Below are positions 42,093 to 50,665 of a stretch of 59,221 nt of DNA, piece after piece; position 1 is the first letter of the stretch; each line of letters begins with the position of its first letter. The DNA is from DASXVX01 sp036504075 (GTDB lineage: Bacteria > Bacillota > Sulfobacillia > Symbiobacteriales > Symbiobacteriaceae): the NCBI GenBank assembly GCA_036504075.1, contig DASXVX010000037.1, positions 1-59,221 on the forward strand. The letters are read 5' to 3'. The position numbers were made by a program, and so were the translations under genes. The notes beneath the pieces are model-generated. The model searched no databases, was not told the DNA's origin, and saw nothing but the letters and a program-made list of their open reading frames with translations.

Positions 42093-43157
42093 TTGTTCAA
42101 GGGCTTTCAGTACCGCACCGTAGCGTTCATGCTCCTGTTCCTGGTCTTGCTGCAGGTCAGCCTGGACCGGCTGATTCCGGCCCAGTGGGTCTTCCATTAC
42201 CGGGTAGATTACGAGACGATCAAAAACGACATGGGCACCGGCCTTGACCGGGCCATGGACCGCATCGCCCGGGAGATTCAGGCGAACCCGGCGGTGGATT
42301 ATATCGTCCTGCTCGGCGACTCGGTGGCCTACAGCGGCCCCGGCGGTGCCGAGCAATCCATCGCGTATTATCTCGAGCAGTGGAGCCAGGCGCAGGGCCA
42401 TCCGCTGAAGGTCTACACCCTCGCCCAGCCGGGGATGATGCTAGGGGACGTCTACACGGAACTCCTCATGCTCAAGGAGCACCGGATTCCGCTCAACCGG
42501 GTCGTCATCGATACGATTTACACCGACTACCGGGTCCATCCCGCCAACGACCCGTGGTTCGGCTGGCTGGGCGACGACCTGCGCCGGCTGGACCCGACGG
42601 TCTGGGCGGAGGCGGGGGGGAAGGCCGTCGGTGCGAAATCCTGGATGGTGGCATTCCGCCAGGACCTCCTGGGCTGGATGGCGCTCTGGCGGGACCGGGA
42701 TATTCTGCGGGCCCGCATCTACCAGGCCCTGCGGTTGTCCGCATCGGCGGAGATCAAAGACGTTCGCCCCTGGACCGAGAAGGCCTGGCTGAAGAACGCG
42801 GCCGAAGAGCCGGCCATGCAGTTGTTTGTGGACCCCCGCCCGGTGGACCTCTCGGCGCAGGCCGAGTCGGTCGGGATGTGGCAGCGGATTCTCGGCCAAC
42901 TGGACGGTGCAAAAACGCTCGTTTTCTTCAGTCCGGTGAACCCGGAACTGCTGGGCGAGTGGCTGGGGAACCCCGGTTACCAGCAGAACCTGAAGCGTAT
43001 CGACGGATTCTTCGCCGGCACAGGCGTGGATTACGTCAACTGGGCCACCGCCATGCCGTCCGCCAGCTTTACCGATCATGTCCACCTGGTGCCCGAGGGG
43101 TACCGCGACCTGGCGGCCATGCTGGGGGAGCGGCTGCTCACGGGACCGACCCGGTAG
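42093..43157 (+). CDS. Membrane-anchored SGNH-hydrolase-like protein
   Basis: 354 residues. One N-terminal anchor helix (VAFMLLFLVLLQVSL) is followed by an SGNH fold: LLGDSVAYSGPG gives the Ser, and SFTDHVHLVPEG the Asp-x-x-His pair. TTG 42093 follows AGGTGAT. In the next gene lies an MBOAT acyltransferase, 12 bases away; such pairs (as AlgJ/AlgX with AlgI, or DltD with DltB) O-acetylate extracellular polysaccharides, the SGNH member acting outside on the acceptor. The acceptor is unknown. Confidence 0.82.
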   Translation: MFKGFQYRTVAFMLLFLVLLQVSLDRLIPAQWVFHYRVDYETIKNDMGTGLDRAMDRIAREIQANPAVDYIVLLGDSVAYSGPGGAEQSIAYYLEQWSQAQGHPLKVYTLAQPGMMLGDVYTELLMLKEHRIPLNRVVIDTIYTDYRVHPANDPWFGWLGDDLRRLDPTVWAEAGGKAVGAKSWMVAFRQDLLGWMALWRDRDILRARIYQALRLSASAEIKDVRPWTEKAWLKNAAEEPAMQLFVDPRPVDLSAQAESVGMWQRILGQLDGAKTLVFFSPVNPELLGEWLGNPGYQQNLKRIDGFFAGTGVDYVNWATAMPSASFTDHVHLVPEGYRDLAAMLGERLLTGPTR

Positions 43158-43169
43158 AAGGGGGCCGCC

Positions 43170-44585
43170 ATGCTTTTCCACAGCCCGGAATTTATGGCCC
43201 TGATGCTCCTGACCCTGCTGCTGTATGCGGCGGTGCCCAAAGCCCGGACCGCCGTGCTGGCGGTGGCAAACGCCGTCTTCTACGGGATGTCGGGGTTCTC
43301 GTACCTGCTGCTGTTCATGGCGGTCCTTAGCTTTACCCACCTCTGCGCCGTCGGCACCCGGGGACGCGCCCCGAAGCTCTGGCTGACGCTGGGCATCATC
43401 GCCAACCTGGCGAACCTGTTCACCTTCAAGTACACCGGTTTCGCGGCGACCAACCTGGACCGGCTGCTCCACCTGGGGATTGATCCGGCCAAGTGGCAGC
43501 TGATTTTGCCGGTAGGCATCAGTTTCTACACGTTTCACCTGATCGCGTACCTGGTAGACGTCTACCGGGGCGTGATTCCGCCGGCCCGGAATCTGCTGGA
43601 ATGCTGGGTCTTTACGGCCTTCTTCGGCCAGTTGATCGCCGGCCCGATCATGCGGGGCGAGCAGTTCCTGCCGCAGATCATCAACGCGCCGCAGCAGGAA
43701 CTCCGGTGGGAGCAGTTCAAGTACGGCGTCTTTCTCTTCGTGCTGGGCATGGGGAAGAAAGTGCTGCTGGCGGACAACCTGAGCCCCCGCACGGAGAATT
43801 TCTTCGCCTCGTGGACTACCCTGAACGGCCTGGAGGCCTGGATTGCCGGCTGGCTCTTCGCCTTCCAGGTGTACTACGATTTCTCCGCGTACAGCGAAAT
43901 GGCGCTGGGCATTGGCCACATGTTCGGACTTGAGCTGGCGATCAATTTCCGGACGCCGTACCTGGCCGCCAATCCGTCGGAGTTCTGGAAGCGCTGGCAC
44001 ATTACGCTGTCCACCTGGATCCGGGACTATCTTTACATTCCGCTGGGCGGGTCCCGGAAAGGCAACTTCCGGGCATACGCCAACCTGGTGGCCGCCATGG
44101 CGCTCTCCGGTCTCTGGCACGGGGCGGCCTGGACGTTCGTGGCCTGGGGCCTGTTCCACGGCGGGCTCTCTGCGCTGCATAAGCTCTGGACGGTCCATGT
44201 GGTCGAGCGGCTGGAACGGGGGTGGCGGTACTCCCGGACGGCCCGGTGGGTCTCGGTCTTTCTGATGTTCCAGGCCACCACCGTGGGCTGGATCTTCTTC
44301 CGGGCCCCGTCCATTCACCCGGCGCTGACGCTGCTCGGGCGGATGCTCAACCCGGCGCTCTGGCACCTGACGCCCCTCGCCGCCCGCTACCTGCCGGTGA
44401 TGGCGGCGCTGTATCTCCTGCACGTGGCGGAATTCTGGGTCCGGGAACGCGAGTCGGCCATTTACGCCCTGTGGACCCGCCTGGTACCTTCGCCCGTCCG
44501 GGCGCTGGCCTACACGGCGGTAGGGGCGCTGCTGCTGGTGATGACGGAACTGGAGCAGGTCAACTTCATCTATTTCCGGTTCTAG
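43170..44585 (+). CDS. MBOAT O-acyltransferase (AlgI-like)
   Basis: 471 residues with 10-12 membrane helices. Family markers are VGISFYTFHLIAYLVD, GQLIAGPIMRGEQFLPQ, FYDFSAYSEMALGIG-type helix, FWKRWHITLSTWIRDYLYIPLGG in parts, and the catalytic His in SGLWHGAAWTF. It moves acetyl groups across the membrane for glycan O-acetylation together with the SGNH protein before it. It is probably the last gene of this transcript. Confidence 0.94.
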   Translation: MLFHSPEFMALMLLTLLLYAAVPKARTAVLAVANAVFYGMSGFSYLLLFMAVLSFTHLCAVGTRGRAPKLWLTLGIIANLANLFTFKYTGFAATNLDRLLHLGIDPAKWQLILPVGISFYTFHLIAYLVDVYRGVIPPARNLLECWVFTAFFGQLIAGPIMRGEQFLPQIINAPQQELRWEQFKYGVFLFVLGMGKKVLLADNLSPRTENFFASWTTLNGLEAWIAGWLFAFQVYYDFSAYSEMALGIGHMFGLELAINFRTPYLAANPSEFWKRWHITLSTWIRDYLYIPLGGSRKGNFRAYANLVAAMALSGLWHGAAWTFVAWGLFHGGLSALHKLWTVHVVERLERGWRYSRTARWVSVFLMFQATTVGWIFFRAPSIHPALTLLGRMLNPALWHLTPLAARYLPVMAALYLLHVAEFWVRERESAIYALWTRLVPSPVRALAYTAVGALLLVMTELEQVNFIYFRF

Positions 44586-44595
44586 ATGCCAACGG

Positions 44596-44617
44596 GAGCC
44601 CGGCGCTTGCCGGGCTC
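44596..44617 (+). terminator. Hairpin after the MBOAT gene
   Basis: A perfect 9-bp stem (GAGCCCGGC/GCCGGGCTC) with a GCTT loop, ten bases past the stop; the tail is only TTACC. A related hairpin follows the mtaD fragment at 50331. Confidence 0.65.
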
Positions 44618-44631
44618 TTACCGCGAAGGTC

Positions 44632-44663
44632 AAAAAGAGCGGCAGCCGGTCAGGGCTGCCGCT
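44632..44663 (-). terminator. Terminator of the 44756 minus-strand gene
   Basis: AGCGGCAGCC (44638-44647) pairs with GGCTGCCGCT (44654-44663); on the minus strand it is followed by CTTTTTG. The same structure occurs at 50379-50403. Confidence 0.85.
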
Positions 44664-44755
44664 TACCGCTGTCGTATGGGGTGCGGGACTCCCAGCCGTG
44701 GCTGAGGCGCCACCGGTCATGCCGAACAAGGCTGTCCAGACCCTCCGGGTTTCAC

Positions 44756-45013
44756 TTAACGGTTGCCATGCTGTTTGAGGCGAGCCTGCAAGTAGACCCG
44801 TGCCTCGGCCCCGGACAGCAGAGGGCGGGTGTTATCCAGGGCTTTCCGAATCAAGGCGATCTCTTGCGGGTCGGTAACATCGTGGGATTCGTCACTGGGG
44901 CTGTCGTCCACGGCCACAAACAGGAATCGGCGCTGGCCAATAACCAGGTACTCCGCGCCTTCCTCCACGGCGCGGATCAGCTCCGTGTCGCGAACCCGAA
45001 CGGACTTGCTCAC
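44756..45013 (-). CDS. Small protein, copy 1 of a duplicated gene (antitoxin-like)
   Basis: 85 residues. GTG 45013 follows AAAGGGGGTGG. The N-terminus (VRVRDTELIRAVEEGAEYL then VIGQRRFLFVAVDD) loosely recalls Phd/YefM-type antitoxins, which have a V-x-A-R-x-x-x-x-E-L-I pattern and a GEE-x-VI-x-R-x-G-x-P segment. No toxin gene is adjacent, so the similarity may be chance. A paralogue with about 90% identity over the first 70 residues is at 50390-50665, and flanking noncoding DNA is duplicated with it. Confidence 0.65.
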   Translation of the reverse strand: MSKSVRVRDTELIRAVEEGAEYLVIGQRRFLFVAVDDSPSDESHDVTDPQEIALIRKALDNTRPLLSGAEARVYLQARLKQHGNR

Positions 45014-45724
45014 CACGCCACCCCCTTTGGCCCATGGTATCACACCGGTTTTCGACTGACGATGTCGACAAGGGGAGATTAGACCTTACACGGGCATCTA
45101 CCATACTCTTGAGCGAACTCTATTTGCGTAAACAGCACTACGGGGATATTCGTCTCCGAACTGCCCCGAAAGGAGTCGGAGAAGAGCTCGTGCAAGTTGT
45201 TGCGAAAACTCGGGTTCGAACGCCTTCGGAGCCAAGTAGAGGCTTTTGTAAAGCGTAAAAAACCGTTGAAAGCTTTCCGACGGCTTTGAACGATTCCCGA
45301 CGATTCTAAACGATACCCGACGGTCGCAAAAACTCGTAAACGAAGGCCGAACCGGCTTGAAAATGGCCTGCGCGCACGAGGAAAGAAAACCCGCCGGAAT
45401 AACGCCGGCGGGCTTTTGCTGTCCCTGCAAGGGCCTGGTTGCGGGTGATAGGCATGTGAAGCGAGAGTCAGGCGTGGTAGACAAAAAACAGGGTTTGGAA
45501 GCAAAACGAAGGCTTCCAACGCTTTTGAACGGCTTTGTACGATAGAAAACGATCTTGAAAAGGATTCGAAGCAATAATTAGCGTTTTAACGAACTCGATA
45601 AGAAGCGGCGAGCGTCGGTAAGCCTCGCCTCCATCCGAAGAGGCTTGTGTACTGGATCGACCTATTGTAGCATTGTTACATATCGCGAAATTTAGAATAG
45701 TGGCCGTCAGAGGAGGCAGCCTCT
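45014..45724. other. Noncoding region, duplicated at 50666-51150
   Basis: No convincing gene. Homology to the 50.7-51.1 kb region is clear at about 45145-45190 (GATATTCGTCTCCGAACTGCC against GATATTCATCTCCAAACTGCC, each shown shortened) and strong at 45357-45640. The middle is rich in CGATTCCCGACG-like words. A hairpin CCCGCCGG/CCGGCGGG at 45390-45412 with CTTTTG behind it looks like a plus-strand terminator although no plus-strand gene precedes it. Confidence 0.6.
45390..45418 (+). terminator. Orphan terminator-like hairpin (copy 1)
   Basis: An 8-bp GC stem with a 7-base loop and CTTTT tail in noncoding DNA. It is conserved in the second copy at 50898-50925 with one loop change, including neighbouring bases. 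Confidence 0.6.
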
Positions 45725-48700
45725 TTGTCACATCGTCGGACACGGTTTCGCATGATGCTATGGGTGCTTGCTGCAGTATTTCTCTTCGGCTCTGGGACTC
45801 CGGTGCGGGCGGACGGTGGTCGGCCAATCCTGTCCTTCCTGACGGTACCATCATCGGTGGTGGCCGGGCAACGGGTCTTCATTCAGGCCAGCGCAACGAC
45901 GCCGGACCCGCAGGAAGGAGTCTGCTGCGGGCGCATCATTCTGCAAAGTCCATCCGGCAAGCAGGTGCTCACTGTCCCATTAAGCCGTGGCGCTTCGGCC
46001 CAGCTGGAAGCCAATTTCACCATGCCCGCCGGGGCCGAAGGCGGGCTCTGGAAAGTGGCCCGGCTGGAACTGGTCGGGAACAGCCTGGCGGAGACCCGTC
46101 TGGAGTATGGCGCCGGCTTCCGCCATGAGTTCACCGTGGTTGCGGCAACGCCGGACGTAAACGCGCCCGTTCTGATGAAACTGGGCTGGTCTTTGCCCCA
46201 GGTGTCCGAAGGCGCCCCGGTAACCCTCAGCGCTGACGCCATCGACGCGGCCAGCGGCATCAGCAGCATCTTTGCCACCGTCGTGCCCGAGATGGACGCC
46301 GGCGAGCCGCTGTGGAGTCGCTCGATTCGGCTGGTATTGAAGAGCGGCAACACCTGGGAAGGCGTTTTGTTGGCGCCGGTGATGGGGATGCCCACAGGCC
46401 GGGTCAAGGTGAGCGCCGTGGAGGTCACGGACGGCTCCGGCAATGTGACCCGCCTTGACGAGGCAAAACTCACCCAGCTCCATCTAAAACCCCTGTCCGT
46501 GGTGCCCACCGAAAATCCTGCGGGTCTGAACACCATGCCTTATCTGCAAAACGTCCTCCACGTTGGGGCCATCTCCTTCCTGGAGTGGAACCGCAAGGAT
46601 CTGGCGGCACTGGATACGCGCTGGGACGAGATGGCGAACGACCCGGAGGGCGTTCGCTCCGAACTGATCTTTGACTTGCAAACGCTTAACCTGACCATCG
46701 GCCAGCTCCGCGACGAGATCTACACCGACCCGCTCACCGGCTACAAGTACGTCCCGCTGAACACCAGCGGCAAATGGCGGGCGCTGGACAAGGCCATGAA
46801 GGCCCGTGTATTCATGTTGGCGGAGCTCGACAGGCGGGCAGGCACGACAACAGCGCCCCGCCTGGAAAAGGATGATCTTCTGTCTGCTGCCTACATTGCG
46901 ACTGAGCCTGACAGCGACCTGGAACCGATCGACCCGGACCTCTACGCCGAAGGCGGACCGGCATTGATGGCGGCGGTGATCACGACCGTAGCCCGCAGTT
47001 CATTGCCGAAGGGTCTGATGTCAGCCCCGCACCGTGCCCCTGACAACGACAGTATCAGCTTTCTGGACCGGGGCCTCATCTGGTTCGAGCCGTTCACCCG
47101 CAGCGGGATTTTGGCTGCACACTACGACGACCAGCGCGAGATTGTCCTGTATCTGAATCGAATCGCGACCCCCCAACAGGTGATCCACGAACTGTTTCAC
47201 GAGCTGGGCCACCACTTTACCGACGCGTTCGTCGGCAGTCTGGAGGATCATGGTCAGGGGCGGGCCATCTGGAACGAATACATGAACCTGCGGGGCTTCC
47301 AACCCTGGCTCGATCACGCCGGGTGGGCGGGCCTCCCATGGGAGAACTTCGCTGAGGACTTTGCCTACACGTTCCTGCCTGATGACCTTCGCCCGCAATA
47401 TCAGGTGCGGCAGGCGTTTCCACGGCTGGACGCGCACCCGGACATGCTGCAGGCGTTCCGAGACTGGGTCGGCAAGCGAGTGGCAGCAGGCCCTGAAGAG
47501 CCAATCCTCTCGGGGAATCGCGGGCCTCTGGTGACTTGGATCGGGCCTTTGTTCCCCGGTTTCCAGTGGCAGGCTGGAGCCCGCTCGGGATGCCAGATCT
47601 TTGACCATCCGTACGACTTGAAGGCGCCGGCCCCGGTAGATCCAGCGCATGTGTTTCCGCCGGGATTTCAACCGCTGAATGGGGCCAGCCAGTATTTCTG
47701 TGGTAGGGACCAGAATATACGGCGGTCAGTGCAGTTCGAGGTGTTCTCCCTCGGCCACCCCGGACAGAGCCCCCACGTGAGGGTGGTGCCTGTCCTGTCC
47801 TACCCAATTCTGCTCCTCGCCCCCATTTCACGGGTTACGGACCGTGACTATGTGCAGATTCCGGCGCAAACGCCATTGGTGCAGGTGAAATCTGCCGTGG
47901 TGCCCGGAAAAGTTTCCGGAGTTCAACCTCCCCTCGGGGGAACGCCTGCGCCACAACCGCCGATCACAGTGGCTCTTGAATGGGAAACGATCACCGTAAA
48001 TGGCGTGGTGGTCCCACCGGCGGCATACAGTACTTGTGTGATCGCGCCGGGAGAGAAACAGTGCGTCTGGAACACCCCCGGCAGTACGCTCTCGATCGGC
48101 CGTGACGGACAGCTAACGTCCAGTGATCCACGCGCAAAACTCATACCCGGTGAGAATCAACTCGATTTCCAGGTGGTCATCACCGATCATGCATCGTCGT
48201 TTTTGCCCCCCGGCGGTTTCCCGGTCCCACCCCAAATGACGGCCGGTACATATACTCTCCGCGGCCATGTTCTCTACGAACCCCCGGACACGATCGTTCC
48301 GCTGACCTTAAACCCGCCGCCCCTGGTGACCCGGGGACGGGTGCGGATCACTGGCTCCACCATGCCGTATGCCCTGGTGCGCGCCAACGGACAGACCACC
48401 GCTGCCGACGCCTACGGCCATTTCGCCCTCTCGATAACGGGCTTGCTGGGCGACCTGGAAAAGGTGCACATCACGGCCATCTCCCCCGGGGGACACAAGG
48501 CCGATACCGCCGTCAGCCTGACCTATGCCAGGGAGGGAACGGTAACGCTCGATACACCAGCCGTGACCAACATCCCAAAACTCCAGGTACAGGGGAAAGC
48601 CCAGAGCATGCTGCGAGTAGCGGTAAACGGGGTTGAAGCGACCATTGGCAACGACGGCGATTTTACGGCTGCCGTCAGCCTTCGGTCCGGTACCAACCAA

Positions 48701-50059
48701 GTCGTGGCAGTCGCTACCGACGCCGCGGGCAATACCGCCAGGACAGCCCGTTCCGTTCTCCTCAATACGGGCCTGGTGCCCCTCATGTCCACCAATCCCA
48801 CTACGGTATGGCGTGGGGTAGCACCCCCCATGACCAAGGTAGCATTCCAGGATCGCCCCGTCCCATTGGCGGCGGATGGCTCCTACAGCATCCTCCTGCC
48901 GCTGGAGCGGGCAGGCACGCACCAGTTTCGCCTGGTCTTCACCCCGGAAAAAGGTGCTCCCTATTACCACGAAGTGAACGTACTGCGACCGGTCGTGGTT
49001 GAACTGCCCAGCTTTACCAATCTGACGAGTCTGCAGGTGACTGGAAGAGCCGCGCCCGGTCTCTCCCTGATCAGTCGCGGACAACCTGTGCCCGTAGGGC
49101 CGGATGGAATCTTCCACACCGAAGGTCCCACGCGATCTTTCATGCCATTCGCCCTGGAGATATCTCGCATCACTGCCCCCTGGGCCAAATCGCTGGTGTC
49201 GGGTCCGAACCCGTGTTTCGAGCAGGTTTCCGTCCAGATGGCGGCTGGTGGGGTTCCAGCGGCCGTTTTCTGCGGGTCGAACTACTACCCGGTCCCTGAC
49301 GCCCCCCAGGTTTCCGACCAGCGATTCCAGGGTATGACCGTGTTCGACTGGTCCGACCTGCCTCCAGCCGTCAAACTCCCCCGGGAAATCAGTTTCCCCG
49401 ACCGCTCCAGCCTGCCGTCCGACGCATTGATTCAACATGATGTCACGTTGGTTGAGCTTAAAGGACATCTGTCCGGCAAGTTCTGGATCGTTTCGCTTCC
49501 CCAGGTAGGCGCCGGAACCAGATTTACCGTCCACGGCACCAGCCTTACTGTTACCGAGGGTTCCCGTGGCGGTGCCGAAGCAATCATCCCCATGGTCTCC
49601 GGCAGTAACCAGGTTCGGTTTGACTACACCGATCGTGATGGTCAACCAGCGTTCATGCTCTTTGGCGTCACGGTGCCTGCGTTTGTTTCCGCCCGCATCG
49701 AATTGACAATCGGTTCAACGTACGCCCGGGTGGGGGGCGAAGAGCGTCAGTTGCCGGTAGCGCCACAGGTGATCGATGGCACCACGTATGTACCGCTTCG
49801 GTTCATCGCCGATGCACTGGGTGTCAATCAGAACTACGATCCCGACACCGCAGCGATGGCGCTGTCCACCGACCGGCACGTGGTGATTCTGACCGTCGGC
49901 GCAGCGGAGGCAATGGTGGACGGAACGAGGATTCAACTGTCGGCGCCGGCCCGAAACGTTGACGGCAGGATCATGGTGCCGTTACGATTTATTGCCGAGA
50001 GTCTGGGTTTTACAGTTCACTGGGACCCGGTCAATCGATTGACCACAATTGATCCCTGA
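45725..50059 (+). CDS. Large secreted metalloprotease-like protein with Ig-like and stalk domains
   Basis: 1444 residues. TTG 45725 follows GGAGGC. A signal peptide (MLWVLAAVFLFGSGTPVRA) leads into a beta-rich domain, then a helical part, then a zinc site HELFHELGHH: His488, Glu489, His492, with Glu540 or Glu544 in WENFAEDFAYTF as third ligand, an arrangement like anthrax-lethal-factor-type or Pro-Pro peptidases. Residues 830-1150 look like several bacterial Ig-like/adhesin domains (TxxSxxPYALVRANGQTT patterns). The C-terminus has two stalk motifs, TYVPLRFIADALG and IMVPLRFIAESLG, as on surface proteins. It probably acts outside the cell on protein or wall. The substrate is unknown. Confidence 0.87.
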   Translation: MSHRRTRFRMMLWVLAAVFLFGSGTPVRADGGRPILSFLTVPSSVVAGQRVFIQASATTPDPQEGVCCGRIILQSPSGKQVLTVPLSRGASAQLEANFTMPAGAEGGLWKVARLELVGNSLAETRLEYGAGFRHEFTVVAATPDVNAPVLMKLGWSLPQVSEGAPVTLSADAIDAASGISSIFATVVPEMDAGEPLWSRSIRLVLKSGNTWEGVLLAPVMGMPTGRVKVSAVEVTDGSGNVTRLDEAKLTQLHLKPLSVVPTENPAGLNTMPYLQNVLHVGAISFLEWNRKDLAALDTRWDEMANDPEGVRSELIFDLQTLNLTIGQLRDEIYTDPLTGYKYVPLNTSGKWRALDKAMKARVFMLAELDRRAGTTTAPRLEKDDLLSAAYIATEPDSDLEPIDPDLYAEGGPALMAAVITTVARSSLPKGLMSAPHRAPDNDSISFLDRGLIWFEPFTRSGILAAHYDDQREIVLYLNRIATPQQVIHELFHELGHHFTDAFVGSLEDHGQGRAIWNEYMNLRGFQPWLDHAGWAGLPWENFAEDFAYTFLPDDLRPQYQVRQAFPRLDAHPDMLQAFRDWVGKRVAAGPEEPILSGNRGPLVTWIGPLFPGFQWQAGARSGCQIFDHPYDLKAPAPVDPAHVFPPGFQPLNGASQYFCGRDQNIRRSVQFEVFSLGHPGQSPHVRVVPVLSYPILLLAPISRVTDRDYVQIPAQTPLVQVKSAVVPGKVSGVQPPLGGTPAPQPPITVALEWETITVNGVVVPPAAYSTCVIAPGEKQCVWNTPGSTLSIGRDGQLTSSDPRAKLIPGENQLDFQVVITDHASSFLPPGGFPVPPQMTAGTYTLRGHVLYEPPDTIVPLTLNPPPLVTRGRVRITGSTMPYALVRANGQTTAADAYGHFALSITGLLGDLEKVHITAISPGGHKADTAVSLTYAREGTVTLDTPAVTNIPKLQVQGKAQSMLRVAVNGVEATIGNDGDFTAAVSLRSGTNQVVAVATDAAGNTARTARSVLLNTGLVPLMSTNPTTVWRGVAPPMTKVAFQDRPVPLAADGSYSILLPLERAGTHQFRLVFTPEKGAPYYHEVNVLRPVVVELPSFTNLTSLQVTGRAAPGLSLISRGQPVPVGPDGIFHTEGPTRSFMPFALEISRITAPWAKSLVSGPNPCFEQVSVQMAAGGVPAAVFCGSNYYPVPDAPQVSDQRFQGMTVFDWSDLPPAVKLPREISFPDRSSLPSDALIQHDVTLVELKGHLSGKFWIVSLPQVGAGTRFTVHGTSLTVTEGSRGGAEAIIPMVSGSNQVRFDYTDRDGQPAFMLFGVTVPAFVSARIELTIGSTYARVGGEERQLPVAPQVIDGTTYVPLRFIADALGVNQNYDPDTAAMALSTDRHVVILTVGAAEAMVDGTRIQLSAPARNVDGRIMVPLRFIAESLGFTVHWDPVNRLTTIDP

Positions 50060-50181
50060 CCCATAAGCGGTACCAGAATCGGATCTGCGAAACCTGATTG
50101 GAACACATCGAGACCGAAAGTACTCCTCTTTACCAGCCCCCAGTTGGAGCGAGATACAGAGATTATTTGGACAGGGATTAT

Positions 50182-50313
50182 CCCGGGGACGTGGCCATGA
50201 CGCTGGTGAACGGCAAGGTGGTCTACGAGAAAGGCAAGCTGATCACGGCCGACGGCAACGAAATCATGGCGAAGGCCGTGGAGTCGGCCATCCGGCTGGT
50301 GAGTTCGATCTAA
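50182..50313 (+). pseudogene. mtaD: 3' fragment of mtaD (44 codons)
   Basis: The 132 bases match 41921-42052, the end of the intact mtaD, including the stop. I count six differences, all at third codon positions and all synonymous (for example GAA/GAG and three ATT/ATC). Upstream of 50182 the similarity stops. The frame happens to be open back to 50098, but there is no ribosome site. It is followed by sequence homologous to that behind the MBOAT gene. Confidence 0.88.
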
Positions 50314-50375
50314 GTCTGTTTGCGGCGAAGGGAACCCGGCGTGTGCCGGGCTCTCCGCATCGGTGACGTTCAGAA

Positions 50376-50406
50376 AAGAGCGGCAGCCGTCAGGGCTGCC
50401 GCTTTT
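50376..50406. terminator. Bidirectional terminator hairpin (copy 2)
   Basis: AGCGGCAGCC (50379-50388) pairs with GGCTGCCGCT (50394-50403); tails are TTTT on the plus strand and CTTTTC on the minus strand. The minus-strand gene's stop codon lies inside its loop. Confidence 0.8.
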
Positions 50407-50665
50407 CGGTGTTGTATCGGGCGCGGGGGTGGAGGACTTGGACGTAGGCCCGTGCCTCATCCCCGGACAGCAGAGGGCGGGTGTTAGCGAGGGCTTTCCG
50501 AATCAAGGCGATCTCATGCGGGTCAGTAACCTCGTGGGATTCTTCACTGGGGCTGTCGTCCACGGCCACCAGCAGGAATCGGCGCTGGCCAATAACCAGG
50601 TACTCTGCGCCTTCCTCCACGGCGCGGATTAACTCCGTGTCGAGAACCCGAACGGATTTGCTCAC
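50390..50665 (-). CDS. Small protein, copy 2 of the duplicated antitoxin-like gene
   Basis: 91 residues from GTG 50665, again behind AAAGGGGGTGG. It agrees with copy 1 through LLSG(D/A)EAR, then its C-terminal tail differs completely (VLHPRARYNTEKRQP) and runs into the terminator hairpin. This suggests a frame change near codon 75 so that translation continues beyond the original stop. It may still be functional if the N-terminal part suffices. Confidence 0.6.
   Translation of the reverse strand: MSKSVRVLDTELIRAVEEGAEYLVIGQRRFLLVAVDDSPSEESHEVTDPHEIALIRKALANTRPLLSGDEARAYVQVLHPRARYNTEKRQP

Noticed and set aside
42441..44729. A 762-codon minus-strand frame
   Set aside because: It is an antisense shadow of the SGNH and MBOAT genes in high-GC DNA, with His/Arg/Gln-rich, non-protein-like composition.
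45034..45258. Plus-strand frame conserved between the duplicated segments
   Set aside because: Similarity exists on both strands and the copies differ by length changes that break the frames, so it is treated as noncoding homology.
50098..50181. Open frame continuing upstream of the mtaD fragment
   Set aside because: No ribosome site and no similarity to mtaD or other proteins; chance opening.
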